The notes under the pieces: model-generated | Database searches by the model: none | Told to the model about the DNA's origin: nothing | Seen by the model: the letters and a program-made list of their open reading frames with translations, nothing else | From: Cupriavidus pauculus | GTDB taxonomy: Bacteria > Pseudomonadota > Gammaproteobacteria > Burkholderiales > Burkholderiaceae | Direction: 5' to 3' | NCBI RefSeq assembly: GCF_008801835.1 | Contig: NZ_VZOW01000015.1 | Coordinates: 1 to 64,000, forward strand | DNA length: 64,000 nucleotides | Program-made: the position numbers and the translations under genes | In this document: positions 45,010 to 53,252 of the stretch, piece by piece | Position numbering within the stretch: the first letter of the stretch is position 1 | Layout of the letters: each line of letters begins with the position of its first letter

Positions 45010-45767
45010 CACGCCACCTCCTTCAGTTGTTCCGCGACCGCCGGATTCCAGAGGATCTGGTAGCCGCTGTGGCCGTTGCGCGAGTACGGCATGGCTTCGG
45101 CCCATGCTTCACCGGCCTCGGTCAGTTCCCACTCGTCCCGGTCGTTGCGGAACTGAAGGCCGCCGGATGCCAGCAACTGGTTCGTGGCCTTGGCTGAGCG
45201 ACTCAGTAATTTGCCGAGCTGTGTGGCGTTGAGCGAGCAGATCGGCTCGTTGGCGGCAGGCAAAGCGCGTCGTAGCACTTCCGTGGTCAGGCCGGTGTTT
45301 TCCTGAATGCAGGTCAACGTGGCAGCCATTGCAATGCCGGTCTTGACGCCCGGTACCTTGGCGACCGCTTCGCCGATCAGCAGGATGGCGGTGACGCGAT
45401 CTTGGGTCGGCGCGGGCAAGGCAGCCATCGTGGTGGCGGCGGAGTACGCGCCTGTCTTGCGGATTGCAGGCAGCACTTCACCGGTGATCCAGCGCTTGAA
45501 GCGCTTGGCGGCATCCTTGGTGCTACCGAGGATCAGGGCGTAAAGCCCCGACTCGTTGACGTGGTTTTGGCGTTGACGGCCACCCGCCGTAAGGGTCTCC
45601 AATTTCTGGAGATCCTCGGCATCGACGTGGGACTTGATCGCCTGAGACGGATTGCCCATCTCCAGGGCGTCGCAGACATCGGTGGCGTTGAACCACGGCA
45701 GCCCGAGTTCATCGACCTGGACGCGCACGGCGTGCGCTTCGAACTGGAAGGGAATGATTGCGCTCAT
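45009..45767 (-). CDS. Bro-N domain phage antirepressor
   Basis: A 252-aa protein. The Bro-N domain fills the first ~105 residues (LPWFNATDVCDALEMGNPSQ, VNESGLYALILGSTKDAAKR, FKRWITGEVLPAIRKTGAYS). The C-terminal part has a helix-turn-helix-like segment (LNATQLGKLLSRSAKATNQL). Bro-N/ANT proteins counter phage repressors. It is the first gene of the recombination block. Confidence 0.85.
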   Translation of the reverse strand: MSAIIPFQFEAHAVRVQVDELGLPWFNATDVCDALEMGNPSQAIKSHVDAEDLQKLETLTAGGRQRQNHVNESGLYALILGSTKDAAKRFKRWITGEVLPAIRKTGAYSAATTMAALPAPTQDRVTAILLIGEAVAKVPGVKTGIAMAATLTCIQENTGLTTEVLRRALPAANEPICSLNATQLGKLLSRSAKATNQLLASGGLQFRNDRDEWELTEAGEAWAEAMPYSRNGHSGYQILWNPAVAEQLKEVA

Positions 45768-45769
45768 GA

Positions 45770-46057
45770 TCAGCCCTCCCACGACACGTCGGCGATACGG
45801 TCGACTCCACGCGCGGCACGTTTGCGCACCTCGGTGTGGAGTTCTTCCAGCGCGGTGCGGCGGCGACCGAGCGCCAGCGATTCCGCGTTGGCTGTCTGGA
45901 TGGCAAAAGCCAGCTCGTCCACAGTGGCGACATCGAGCGGGACAACGACGTACTGACCGTCCGCGCGGCGATACCGGATTTCGTCAGGGAGGTGTTCGCC
46001 GTAGATGGACGGCAGCTGTTGACGCAGCGAGGCGATGAGATTGGTGCTCATGGTCAT
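45770..46057 (-). CDS. Small phage protein of unknown function
   Basis: A 95-aa protein, MTMSTNLIASLRQQLPSIYG, with QYVVVPLDVATVDELAFAIQ and a basic helical end. The ATG overlaps the previous stop (TAATG). No domain is recognised. It precedes the Bro-N gene by two bases. Confidence 0.65.
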   Translation of the reverse strand: MTMSTNLIASLRQQLPSIYGEHLPDEIRYRRADGQYVVVPLDVATVDELAFAIQTANAESLALGRRRTALEELHTEVRKRAARGVDRIADVSWEG

Positions 46058-46533
46058 TACTCCGAATCGATAGAAAGGGTGAAAGACGGCTTGCCGGAAT
46101 CCACAGTGCGAGCGGCGGCGAACTGCTGTTGCAAAGCAGGCGGCCAGTTCGTGAAGCGGGATTCGGAGACGGACAACTTGATGTCGAGGTAACCCTCGAC
46201 CTTCTCGCCTGAGGCGACGATGCGTTCAGCGATCTCAGCCAGTTGCTTCTGATCCCAGCTGACCTTCTTGGGTAGCTCGAACTTCAGGTGCAGCGGGCCA
46301 TCGCTGATGTGTGCGGTGCCGAAGTCACGGCCGGACTCGCGCAGCGCGGTGCGTGCCTGCTCGCCGTAGCACTGATCCAGTGCCGCATCGAACTTGGTGC
46401 GCGCCTTCTTCAGCCAGTCGATGGCTGCATCGAGGTTCTTGTCGATCTCGTGTTTCTGCGCGGGCGGCAATGCGGCCAGTTGGCTGACCGACATCTCGGC
46501 GATGTCGGCAGGGAAGATGGTGATGTCATTCAT
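46057..46533 (-). CDS. Phage protein of unknown function, helical
   Basis: A 158-aa protein starting MNDITIFPADIAEMSVSQLA, with DKNLDAAIDWLKKARTKFDA and a C-terminal LQQQFAAARTVDSGKPSFTL. Long helices suggest a coiled-coil or host-interaction protein. It lies between an HTH gene and a small gene, in the early control region. I do not recognise a function. Confidence 0.65.
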   Translation of the reverse strand: MNDITIFPADIAEMSVSQLAALPPAQKHEIDKNLDAAIDWLKKARTKFDAALDQCYGEQARTALRESGRDFGTAHISDGPLHLKFELPKKVSWDQKQLAEIAERIVASGEKVEGYLDIKLSVSESRFTNWPPALQQQFAAARTVDSGKPSFTLSIDSE

Positions 46534-46544
46534 CGCATCTCTCC

Positions 46545-46808
46545 TCAAACGGCCGCGCGTTCGGATGTCGAGTCGTGCAGCGCTTCGCGCTCAAACTCGA
46601 GGATCGCGTCGACCGGGTAGCCGACACGCTTGGACAGCTTCAGGTAGCGTGGACCGCGACCCTCACTGCGCCAGCGTTGCAAAGTCTTGGGGCTAACGCC
46701 CCAGCGTTGCGCGAGCTCGTTTTCGTTGAGCACGCGGCGATCACCGGGTGACATGGTGTTGATCGCCTGCTGTGGCGACCGGGGGATACCGCTGGTTGGT
46801 GTCTGCAT
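46545..46808 (-). CDS. Helix-turn-helix phage regulator
   Basis: An 87-aa protein. A winged-helix core is clear: LNENELAQRWGVSPKTLQRW, then RSEGRGPRYLKLSKRVGY. It resembles excisionase/AlpA-type DNA-binding proteins. The ATG at 46808 is the first of the early operon and lies 53 bases from the GCGAACC repeats. It may bind those repeats. Confidence 0.8.
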   Translation of the reverse strand: MQTPTSGIPRSPQQAINTMSPGDRRVLNENELAQRWGVSPKTLQRWRSEGRGPRYLKLSKRVGYPVDAILEFEREALHDSTSERAAV

Positions 46809-46860
46809 GGAATGCTCCTGTGACGTTGTTGAGTAACAGGTGTCATTCCAAACTTCGGGT

Positions 46861-46913
46861 GGCGAACCTTTAAGGGACGCAATGGCGAACCACGACGGAA
46901 CTCCAGGTTCGCC
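46861..46913. promoter_or_regulatory. GGCGAACC operator-like repeats
   Basis: GGCGAACC at 46861-46868 and 46884-46891, and its inverse GGTTCGCC at 46906-46913. The spacing of the direct copies is 23 bases. It is upstream of the early operon start (46808) and shares the GCGAAC core with the 38331-38381 array. Confidence 0.6.
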
Positions 46914-46936
46914 AATGACCCAGTGCAGAAAAGCAA

Positions 46937-46959
46937 ACGGCGAGCACATGGCTCGCCGT
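46937..46959 (-). terminator. Intrinsic terminator after the recombinase gene group
   Basis: ACGGCGAG (46937-46944) and CTCGCCGT (46952-46959) form an 8-bp stem with a 7-base loop. On the minus strand the stem is followed by TTGCTTTT. It lies just after the recombinase-partner gene that stops at 46983 and before the GGCGAACC repeats. Confidence 0.65.
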
Positions 46960-46982
46960 CATCGGATGTGTCTGGAAGCAGA

Positions 46983-47447
46983 TCAGGCGTCGGAGAAACC
47001 GAGCAATCGACGCTGCGCAGCCCAATCGCGCGGCAGTTGCTCTTGGCGGCCACGCAATGTGTGCAGATTCAGGTGGCGTGGCTGACGTCCTTCGAATATC
47101 GCCTCCACGATATCGGGGGCCAACATGGTCATACGCAAGACCTCGGCAGCCCAGCCCGGTTCCACTTTGAAGGCGTGCGCCAAGTCCGTTGTCGTGGAGT
47201 AGGTGCCATCGTCGATCAAGCGCTTCCAGTAGAAGGCCTTGCCCAGCGTTTTGATCATCGGCACATCGAAGCCGCCGATTCGGTCCGCGATCTCGGGGGC
47301 TGGCGGTATCAGCAGCTTCCGGTTCTGGCGGCGCTTGATCGTCAGGGGCACCAAGGTGACCCGCTGCCCCTCGCTGACATAACTGCGCGCCTCGGCTCCA
47401 ATCTCGATGCGGACGGCGCGCTGGCGCTGGTGGGTCGTGGTTTTCAT
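46983..47447 (-). CDS. Recombinase-linked helix-turn-helix protein
   Basis: A 154-aa protein beginning MKTTTHQRQRAVRIEIGAEA. The C-terminal half holds a ParB/KorB-like helix-turn-helix (TYSTTTDLAHAFKVEPGWAA, EVLRMTMLAPDIVEAIFEGR). Genes like this follow serine recombinases in mobile elements. Its ATG overlaps the recombinase stop (ATGA), so the two are co-translated. A role as recombination directionality factor is possible but unproven. Confidence 0.7.
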   Translation of the reverse strand: MKTTTHQRQRAVRIEIGAEARSYVSEGQRVTLVPLTIKRRQNRKLLIPPAPEIADRIGGFDVPMIKTLGKAFYWKRLIDDGTYSTTTDLAHAFKVEPGWAAEVLRMTMLAPDIVEAIFEGRQPRHLNLHTLRGRQEQLPRDWAAQRRLLGFSDA

Positions 47448-48856
47448 GCCAAAGCCTCCTCGACACGCTCTTGGGACTCTTCGATCAAGGGATGCGTGCT
47501 GATGTCCGCACCGAATCCGATCCAACCGTCCTCCCGCCAAACGATATCCAGGCCGTGCCCGTGTAGTTGCACGCGTTCGATCAACAGCCGTGTGATCCGT
47601 TGCTGCTCGGCGGGGAACAGTTGCGACCACACGTCACCGATGCGCTGCATGGCGACCACCACCTGTGCCTCGTCCAGCGTCGACCCCGCCGGATGCTGCT
47701 GGCAGGATCTCCACACTGCGATCAGCATTTGCGGCGATGAGAGCGCAGCATGGATTTGCGCCAACACGGCATCTTCGATCTCGGCGGCTGGCAGGTGGCC
47801 CACGTCCGGCGTATGCGGAGCCAGGCTGGCACCTGCGTTGCGCCGCTTGTGCAGGTAAGGCACGTAGTAGCGGTACTGCCGACCATTTTTCTTCTTGACG
47901 AAGGAGTGCAACATGCGTTGGCCATCCGGAGCGAACAGAAGTCCCGCCAGCAGTGCCGGATGCTTGGCTCGGTGTTCGCGCGGTGCCTGCTTTCGCCTCT
48001 CAATGAAGGCGTGTGCCGCGTCCCACAATTCTTGAGAAATGATGGGGTCGTGCTGGCCCGAGTACCACGTCTCGTGATTGCAGATTTCACCGAGGTAAAT
48101 GCGGTTACGCAGCAAGGTAAAGAGGTACTGCTGATCGATGCTGCGCCCCAATCGCTCCCGGCCGGACTGGGTGACCCATGCCTTGGTGGTATGCCCTTCG
48201 ATATCCAGTTCGCGGACGAGTCGCGCAGCCGAGCCATGCTCGGCGTAGCGGCGGAAGATGTCACGTACCAGCGCAGCTTCAAGGTCGTTGATAACGAGCT
48301 TGCGTTCGACCACGTCGTATCCGAGGGGCGGGACTCCGCCCATCCACATGCCTTTGGCCTTGCTGGCGGCGATCTTGTCGCGGATGCGTTCGCCGGTGAC
48401 TTCGCGTTCGAACTGCGCGAATGACAAAAGGATGTTGAGCGTCAATCGCCCCATCGATGTGGTGGTGTTGAACTGCTGCGTGACCGCGACAAAGGAGACG
48501 CCGTTGCGGTCGAAAACCTCGACCAGCTTTGCGAAGTCCGGCAGGCTGCGCGTGAGGCGGTCGATTTTGTAGACGACCACGGTATCGATCTTCCCCGCCT
48601 CGATGTCGATCATCAGGCGGCGCAACCCGGGCCGTTCCATGTTGCCGCCCGAGTAGCCGCCGTCGTCGTATCCGTCGTCGACGGCTATCCAGCCTTCATG
48701 CCGTTGGCTTGCAATAAAGGCCAAGCCTGCATCACGCTGTGCCTCGAGGCTGTTGTATTCCTGATCGAGGCCTTCGTCAGAGGACTTGCGGGTGTAGACG
48801 GCGCAGCGCTTCTTTGGCGTGACTGCGGGAATCTGGTTTCGACGCGCTAAGCTCAT
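47444..48856 (-). CDS. Large serine recombinase
   Basis: A 470-aa site-specific recombinase. The catalytic domain (about residues 18-165) has the Ser in VYTRKSSDEG, then GYDDGGYSGGNMERPGL, VVYKIDRLTRSLPDF and LLSFAQFEREVTGERIRDKI. The recombinase domain follows (GGVPPLGYDV), then a zinc-beta-ribbon part (ALLAGLLFAPDGQRM, YYVPYLHKRR) in which the usual Cys ligands are not evident. It probably catalyses integration of the element. The ATG at 48856 overlaps the gene before it. Confidence 0.92.
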   Translation of the reverse strand: MSLARRNQIPAVTPKKRCAVYTRKSSDEGLDQEYNSLEAQRDAGLAFIASQRHEGWIAVDDGYDDGGYSGGNMERPGLRRLMIDIEAGKIDTVVVYKIDRLTRSLPDFAKLVEVFDRNGVSFVAVTQQFNTTTSMGRLTLNILLSFAQFEREVTGERIRDKIAASKAKGMWMGGVPPLGYDVVERKLVINDLEAALVRDIFRRYAEHGSAARLVRELDIEGHTTKAWVTQSGRERLGRSIDQQYLFTLLRNRIYLGEICNHETWYSGQHDPIISQELWDAAHAFIERRKQAPREHRAKHPALLAGLLFAPDGQRMLHSFVKKKNGRQYRYYVPYLHKRRNAGASLAPHTPDVGHLPAAEIEDAVLAQIHAALSSPQMLIAVWRSCQQHPAGSTLDEAQVVVAMQRIGDVWSQLFPAEQQRITRLLIERVQLHGHGLDIVWREDGWIGFGADISTHPLIEESQERVEEALA

Positions 48857-49326
48857 GCTGCCCCCTTCTTCGAAGCTGGTGCCTTCAAACCAAAGAACAC
48901 CGGGCCTGACCAATGGCTGCCTGTGATGCGTTTGGCCACAGCGGACAAGCTCTTGAAGCGTTGCCCCTGGTACTCGAAGTCATTCGATCCGCGCACCAGC
49001 ACACGATGTTCAATGTCGTCGTAGATGCGTGTCAGGACGGTACCGGGCAGTAGGCGTTGGCTATCGCCGCGCAGTTGCTTGGGCAAGATGCCGGTTTCGC
49101 CAACCTCCTCGAGCTTCTTGCGCAGTGACGGTTTCAAACCACCAAACGCACGCTCTTGCATCCGGTAGGCCAGGCGACTTTCCAGCCAGACCCGATGGTG
49201 GTGATTCGGCCGTTCATCGAAATGGTCGTCCCAGAGAGCCCAAAGATCATCCATCGAAAGATGGGGAATAGCCGCGACGCGGGCGGCGACTGAGGCGGGC
49301 GTTGGTGAGGTTGCGTGTGCTGTCAT
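48853..49326 (-). CDS. DUF2924 recombinase-accessory protein
   Basis: A 157-aa protein. Segments LWALWDDHFDERPNHHHRVW, LESRLAYRMQERAFGGL and FKSLSAVAKRITGSHWSGPV are the marks of DUF2924, a family found next to serine recombinases in mobile elements. The ATG overlaps the previous stop. Function unknown; likely helps recombination. Confidence 0.88.
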   Translation of the reverse strand: MTAHATSPTPASVAARVAAIPHLSMDDLWALWDDHFDERPNHHHRVWLESRLAYRMQERAFGGLKPSLRKKLEEVGETGILPKQLRGDSQRLLPGTVLTRIYDDIEHRVLVRGSNDFEYQGQRFKSLSAVAKRITGSHWSGPVFFGLKAPASKKGAA

Positions 49327-49538
49327 GGGCGAACTCCGTTGTTGTGATCGGGGTTCGCATTCACGCGCTGTTGGCCGGGGAAGCCAAGGCAAACTTGCTC
49401 GCTGTTTTGGGGGATGTCGCGCGATTGGCGGACACGAAGGCGCAGCAGCGCGGCAGCCAAGAGATCAGCGATTTCTTGATGCCCGTGCCGTGGCCGTTCA
49501 GGTGATTTGCAAATGGAGATAGGTTCGATTTCTGTCAT
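49323..49538 (-). CDS. Small gene before the DUF2924 gene
   Basis: A 71-aa protein, MTEIEPISICKSPERPRHGH with EIADLLAAALLRLRVRQSRD. Its stop overlaps the DUF2924 ATG (ATGA), which supports translation. No known domain. It is the outermost gene of the recombinase group, near the presumed right border of the prophage. Confidence 0.6.
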   Translation of the reverse strand: MTEIEPISICKSPERPRHGHQEIADLLAAALLRLRVRQSRDIPQNSEQVCLGFPGQQRVNANPDHNNGVRP

Positions 49539-49627
49539 GGCAAGCGTTCCGATGGAAAACGCTGCTCATGCTAGAAACCAAGGGCACTTCGCGTAACGTG
49601 ATTTAGCGGGAGTGCGCGGGTCTTGCA

Positions 49628-50500
49628 CTATGTCTTTTTGGGCCGGTACCAAGCCGCTCGCTGGCCATTCACTTCGCGATACCGAAGCTCGAAAAGGCGG
49701 GATTCGTGCACGACCTGCCGCCAACTGCTGCACCCATACTTGGCGGGCAGTTGATCGGGGTGCCTTTCTGCAATCCATCGTCCAGCAGTAGTGACCGGCG
49801 TCCACTCGTCGACAGCCAACTGATCTGCTGCCTCATGCAATGCGCGAACAATTCCGGCTGCGGGCCAATCCACCGAGCCATCCGGCGCTATGCCGTTGAT
49901 CACCAGATCGCGGAAGGCATCGGACTGGGCAAACTCCGCCGCCAGACGACGGGCCTGATCCATGTGCTCCGCCCAGCCTCGCAGTTGCTCAAAGTGTTGA
50001 TCGACGCGACTGTAGGCCGCCACCAAGGACTCTTGCGCACCACGGCATCCGTCCAGACTCCAAAGGTCGTGCTGGTCGATAAAGTGGTGCACCAGGTTGT
50101 TCCGCAACAGAACCAGTTCCTTCAGATCGTTTTGCGTCGTATCGAAATCCGCAGCAGACATCCGCAAGCTCATCTTCATCTTGAACGAGATGATGTTGTC
50201 GGGCGCATCTGGTTCGGCGACCTCGTCTTGGTCGCCGCTGGTGACATACGTTCCGAGCAGCGTGCCAACCAACGTACCCAGAGTCTTGTTTGCGGCATCC
50301 GCAATGCGCTCCGCCTGGTTTGATTCGAGGGGTGATCCTGACGCGGAGATTTCGTGGTGGGCCACGATGGCCTTCATCAGTTGCTCGTACTGCTGCAGAC
50401 GCAAGAGACAACGACCCAGCATTCGCTGCACCTCGCGTTGCAAGGTCTGCAGTTCTTCATCTATGGGTTGGATCGGCAAGCCTGTCATCGAGGGACTCAC
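49628..50500 (-). CDS. HEPN-like protein with C-terminal OST-HTH (LOTUS) domain
   Basis: A 290-aa protein. A helical N-terminal part carries LVLLRNNLVHHFIDQ, where RNNLVH fits the R-x4-H motif of HEPN ribonucleases. The last ~60 residues (WTPVTTAGRWIAERHPDQLP, KYGCSSWRQVVHESRLFELR) match the OST-HTH/LOTUS RNA-binding fold. It begins with GTG at 50500, overlapping the ImmA-like gene stop (GTGA). An ATG at 50488 is the alternative. RNA cleavage or binding is inferred from the two domains. Confidence 0.7.
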   Translation of the reverse strand: MSPSMTGLPIQPIDEELQTLQREVQRMLGRCLLRLQQYEQLMKAIVAHHEISASGSPLESNQAERIADAANKTLGTLVGTLLGTYVTSGDQDEVAEPDAPDNIISFKMKMSLRMSAADFDTTQNDLKELVLLRNNLVHHFIDQHDLWSLDGCRGAQESLVAAYSRVDQHFEQLRGWAEHMDQARRLAAEFAQSDAFRDLVINGIAPDGSVDWPAAGIVRALHEAADQLAVDEWTPVTTAGRWIAERHPDQLPAKYGCSSWRQVVHESRLFELRYREVNGQRAAWYRPKKT

Positions 50501-51426
50501 CGTACTGGCAATTGCCCGTTCGAGACGAACTGATCGAAGCTGTCAAAGCTCTCGCCGTCTTGCCAAGACCGATCCCATGACCGTGGTTCAGCACTTTCCA
50601 GTAGCAGAAGGGTCAGGACGCGATCTCCTGTGGTGTAGCTGTGCTTGAACTCGCGCAACTTCATGTGTGGTGCCTCCTCCGGGCACCAGATCGCGGCAGA
50701 CATCTCCGTGCCATCCCACTCCTGCTCAACGGTGGAATCAGCAGCCAGGGTGCCGGGTAATGGTTCCTGCGGATCGTCAGTGCGCCGAATGCGGGCGCGC
50801 GTCTTGACCGCGCTGCTGCTGCGCCATTCGTACTTCACGAAACCGTTGTCCCAATAGACAAGGATTGCTCGCTGCGTGGTGAATTTGATGAACCGAATAC
50901 ACAGCGCCTCGAACGACACCTGGAACCGTTTGGCAAGGGCGCTCAGGACATGCAAGTCGATGCGCTGGTTTGAGATCCACTCGCGCAGCAAGTCGCCAGG
51001 CATCAGCAGGTTGCTGGCAAAGTCGTCCGCCTCACGTTCGATGACACGGATAGTGTCCGCGCCGGAGTACACGCTTTCCTTGTCGCAGTTGAAACTTTGC
51101 CGCTGATCACGGTGAAGGATGAAGTGGCCCAGTTCGTGAGCGATGGTGAAACGCTGGCGCTCGGGGTTTGCCTTGCCGTTATAGAAGATGCCCCACTCTG
51201 CGGTGTCCTGTGGGTTGCGCACCAGCATGCCTTCGCAGCTATTGATGTCCAGCACCATCGGGGCCTTGATCTCCCGCACCCCTTTGCCGTAAGGCGTCTC
51301 TGGAAGCATTTTCCGGACGACTTCCAGATCCACGGCATCTGGCATGCCGTCGGCGTGCCAGGCCCGCAACCATCTCAAGACGGTGCTGGCCGCGATGGAA
51401 CCGGTGAGGGGCTGGGATACGCTCAA
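50497..51426 (-). CDS. ImmA/IrrE-family metallopeptidase
   Basis: A 309-aa protein. The zinc site HELGH lies in FTIAHELGHFILHRDQ, and the third ligand in EREADDFASNLLMP. That is the IrrE/ImmA domain, which cleaves partner repressors on a stress signal. About 150 residues of unknown fold follow. The gene is downstream of an XRE regulator (13 bases) and upstream of the HEPN-OST gene, so it most likely destroys that regulator. Confidence 0.88.
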   Translation of the reverse strand: MSVSQPLTGSIAASTVLRWLRAWHADGMPDAVDLEVVRKMLPETPYGKGVREIKAPMVLDINSCEGMLVRNPQDTAEWGIFYNGKANPERQRFTIAHELGHFILHRDQRQSFNCDKESVYSGADTIRVIEREADDFASNLLMPGDLLREWISNQRIDLHVLSALAKRFQVSFEALCIRFIKFTTQRAILVYWDNGFVKYEWRSSSAVKTRARIRRTDDPQEPLPGTLAADSTVEQEWDGTEMSAAIWCPEEAPHMKLREFKHSYTTGDRVLTLLLLESAEPRSWDRSWQDGESFDSFDQFVSNGQLPVR

Positions 51427-51439
51427 TTGTCAGACCGCC

Positions 51440-51769
51440 TTAGCTCTTGTCAGGGAACATGATTTTGAGGGCCTGACGGTAGCGATCCTTCTCCTCGTCC
51501 GTCATTCCAGCGTACTCGCGGAAGAAAGCCACATCTTCTGGACTGGCTTGGGGAACCTGATCGACGGGCTCCCCCATCACATCCTCCATCGTCACGCCCA
51601 GCACCTTGGCTATCGCCTGAATTCGCTCGGCAGAAGGGCGCTGGCCGTCCTTCATCTCCAGTTCCCATATGTACGCCTTGGTACAGCCGACCGCGTCGGC
51701 GACCTGTTGCAAGGTCAATTTCTTCGCCTCGCGTAAGCGTCGCAGGCGTGCTCCGAACGCTGAAGCCAT
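51440..51769 (-). CDS. XRE-family repressor
   Basis: A 109-aa protein. Residues 1-65 are a Cro/CI helix-turn-helix (FGARLRRLREAKKLTLQQVA, DAVGCTKAYIWELE), and the C-terminal part is acidic (DVAFFREYAGMTDEEKDRYR). It is likely the repressor cleaved by the ImmA-like protein. The TTGTATCTCGC repeats upstream are its probable site. Confidence 0.88.
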   Translation of the reverse strand: MASAFGARLRRLREAKKLTLQQVADAVGCTKAYIWELEMKDGQRPSAERIQAIAKVLGVTMEDVMGEPVDQVPQASPEDVAFFREYAGMTDEEKDRYRQALKIMFPDKS

Positions 51770-51828
51770 AGCGATGCTCCTGTAGGGGAAAACAGTCAGT
51801 TAACAAAAACAAGACCGCCAGTATAGCC

Positions 51829-51909
51829 GCGAGATACAAACGAGGTCTAGATGTGCCGATTTGATTGACAAGCGGAAATCTGAGGTTCAGAATCGCGCTT
51901 GTATCTCGC
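51829..51909. promoter_or_regulatory. Divergent promoter region with operator-like inverted repeat
   Basis: GCGAGATACAA at 51829-51839 and its inverse TTGTATCTCGC at 51899-51909. For the + strand, TTGACA (51865-51870), 17 bases and CAGAAT (51888-51893) form a plausible promoter. On the minus strand the left arm lies next to a TATACT -10. Both directions could thus be controlled by the XRE protein. Confidence 0.6.
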
Positions 51910-52013
51910 TACTTTACTTGTGCGAGGTGCGTGTTCAGTAATCCAGTCGCTGGCCAGTGCAGTCCGTACATCGGTCGCAGACCTTCGACGCCGATCCAGA
52001 AAGGACGATCAAG

Positions 52014-53249
52014 ATGAAGAAGACCTTTGTCGACGTGATGCTCGAGCTGCCGGTGGATGCCACGTTGCGCGACTTCCTGACCACCCACAGCCTGCCGGTG
52101 CCCCATGGCTTTGCCTGGGATGACACACCTGAGACCAGCCAGTTTCTGGTCGAAGCGGTTAAGGTCTGGCCCGACATTGCTGCCCGCGACCGGATGACAG
52201 CCAACCTCATGGCCAGCGTTCAGTTGGGCGATGCGGCAGGCAAGCAGGCGATGTTTGAGGCGGCCGTGGCCGATGGTGCTGCGCTGGCGGGCTTGGCGCT
52301 GTGTGCAAGTGACGTCCACCGTTCCTTCTGGCTCTACGTCCACCACCCGGCGCTGTTCGAGCGCGCCTGTGACTTCAGCTTTTGGGAACAGCATGGGCAG
52401 CAGACGCAGCAATACGACCTTGGCTTGAAACGCCAACCGAACGGGTCGGATGCCAATCTGACAGCGTTGCGTCATGCCATCTCGGCTTTCTACAAGCGCG
52501 AACTGCAATGCGGAGACGGCAGCGTGGCGCACTTGGTCGAGCGCAGTCCGGGGGTGTTCCTGTTGTCGGTCCATGTCAAGGACATGGCGATGCTGCGCCT
52601 GGAGTTTGAGGGAGCGACCCTGAAGCGCCGGGTCGGCAACCCCAACATTCACATGGTGCTGGAGTACGCCAAGTCCACCGGTGTCGTGCGCACGCTGGTG
52701 CGCGGCGGGGCAAAGTATCAGCAAATGCTGGTCGAGGCCTTCGCGGAGCATGTGCTGGGCGTGAAAGCAAGCGCTCACAAGATCAAGTCGCCGACTCTGG
52801 ATCTGTCGATGCTGCGCACCGGGTTCGATGTGCCGGAGGTCTTTGAGGACGGTTTTTCGATGGTGCAGCTCAAGGCACTCACCCTGCTCAGCCCCGACAC
52901 GGCGCTGAAGATCGAATGCACGGCGATGCAGTCCAGCCAGCAACGCTCGGTGCACGATTTGCTGAAGGAGAAACTCCCAGGCCCGCTGGAGGGTCAGTGG
53001 GCGGTGACAGCGGCACAGGTCAATCTCTATTACCCGCCCGAGCCGGGCAGGACTCGCCCCAAGGTGGTCACCATCGAAGTGACCAGCAAAGGGCGGCTGA
53101 ACCTGCACAAGTTCGACGCCAAGATGCAGGCGCAACTGGAGGGTTACCTTGTCGCGGTGGGCATCTTGCAGAAGGGCCAGACCCTCAGTGCCCAGGAATT
53201 GCCGCCAGAGACCGACGCAGTCAGTTCATCATCGGCCTACGAGGACTGA
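52014..53249 (+). CDS. Unrecognised 411-aa protein, first of a divergent pair
   Basis: A 411-aa protein, MKKTFVDVMLELPVDATLRD at the start, no signal peptide or membrane segment. The middle has LLSVHVKDMAMLRLEFEGAT and ALTLLSPDTALKIECTAMQS, beta-rich; the end is Ser-rich. The family is not known to me. AAAGGA precedes the ATG at 52014. It is followed after three bases by the zinc-ribbon gene, so the pair is an operon facing the XRE-ImmA genes. Confidence 0.7.
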   Translation: MKKTFVDVMLELPVDATLRDFLTTHSLPVPHGFAWDDTPETSQFLVEAVKVWPDIAARDRMTANLMASVQLGDAAGKQAMFEAAVADGAALAGLALCASDVHRSFWLYVHHPALFERACDFSFWEQHGQQTQQYDLGLKRQPNGSDANLTALRHAISAFYKRELQCGDGSVAHLVERSPGVFLLSVHVKDMAMLRLEFEGATLKRRVGNPNIHMVLEYAKSTGVVRTLVRGGAKYQQMLVEAFAEHVLGVKASAHKIKSPTLDLSMLRTGFDVPEVFEDGFSMVQLKALTLLSPDTALKIECTAMQSSQQRSVHDLLKEKLPGPLEGQWAVTAAQVNLYYPPEPGRTRPKVVTIEVTSKGRLNLHKFDAKMQAQLEGYLVAVGILQKGQTLSAQELPPETDAVSSSSAYED

Positions 53250-53252
53250 TCA

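Noticed and set aside
49328..49358. Third GCGAAC-type operator (GGCGAAC and GTTCGC)
   Set aside because: The half-sites lie within the coding region of a small gene and only 6-7 bases match. Too weak to add to the two clear arrays.
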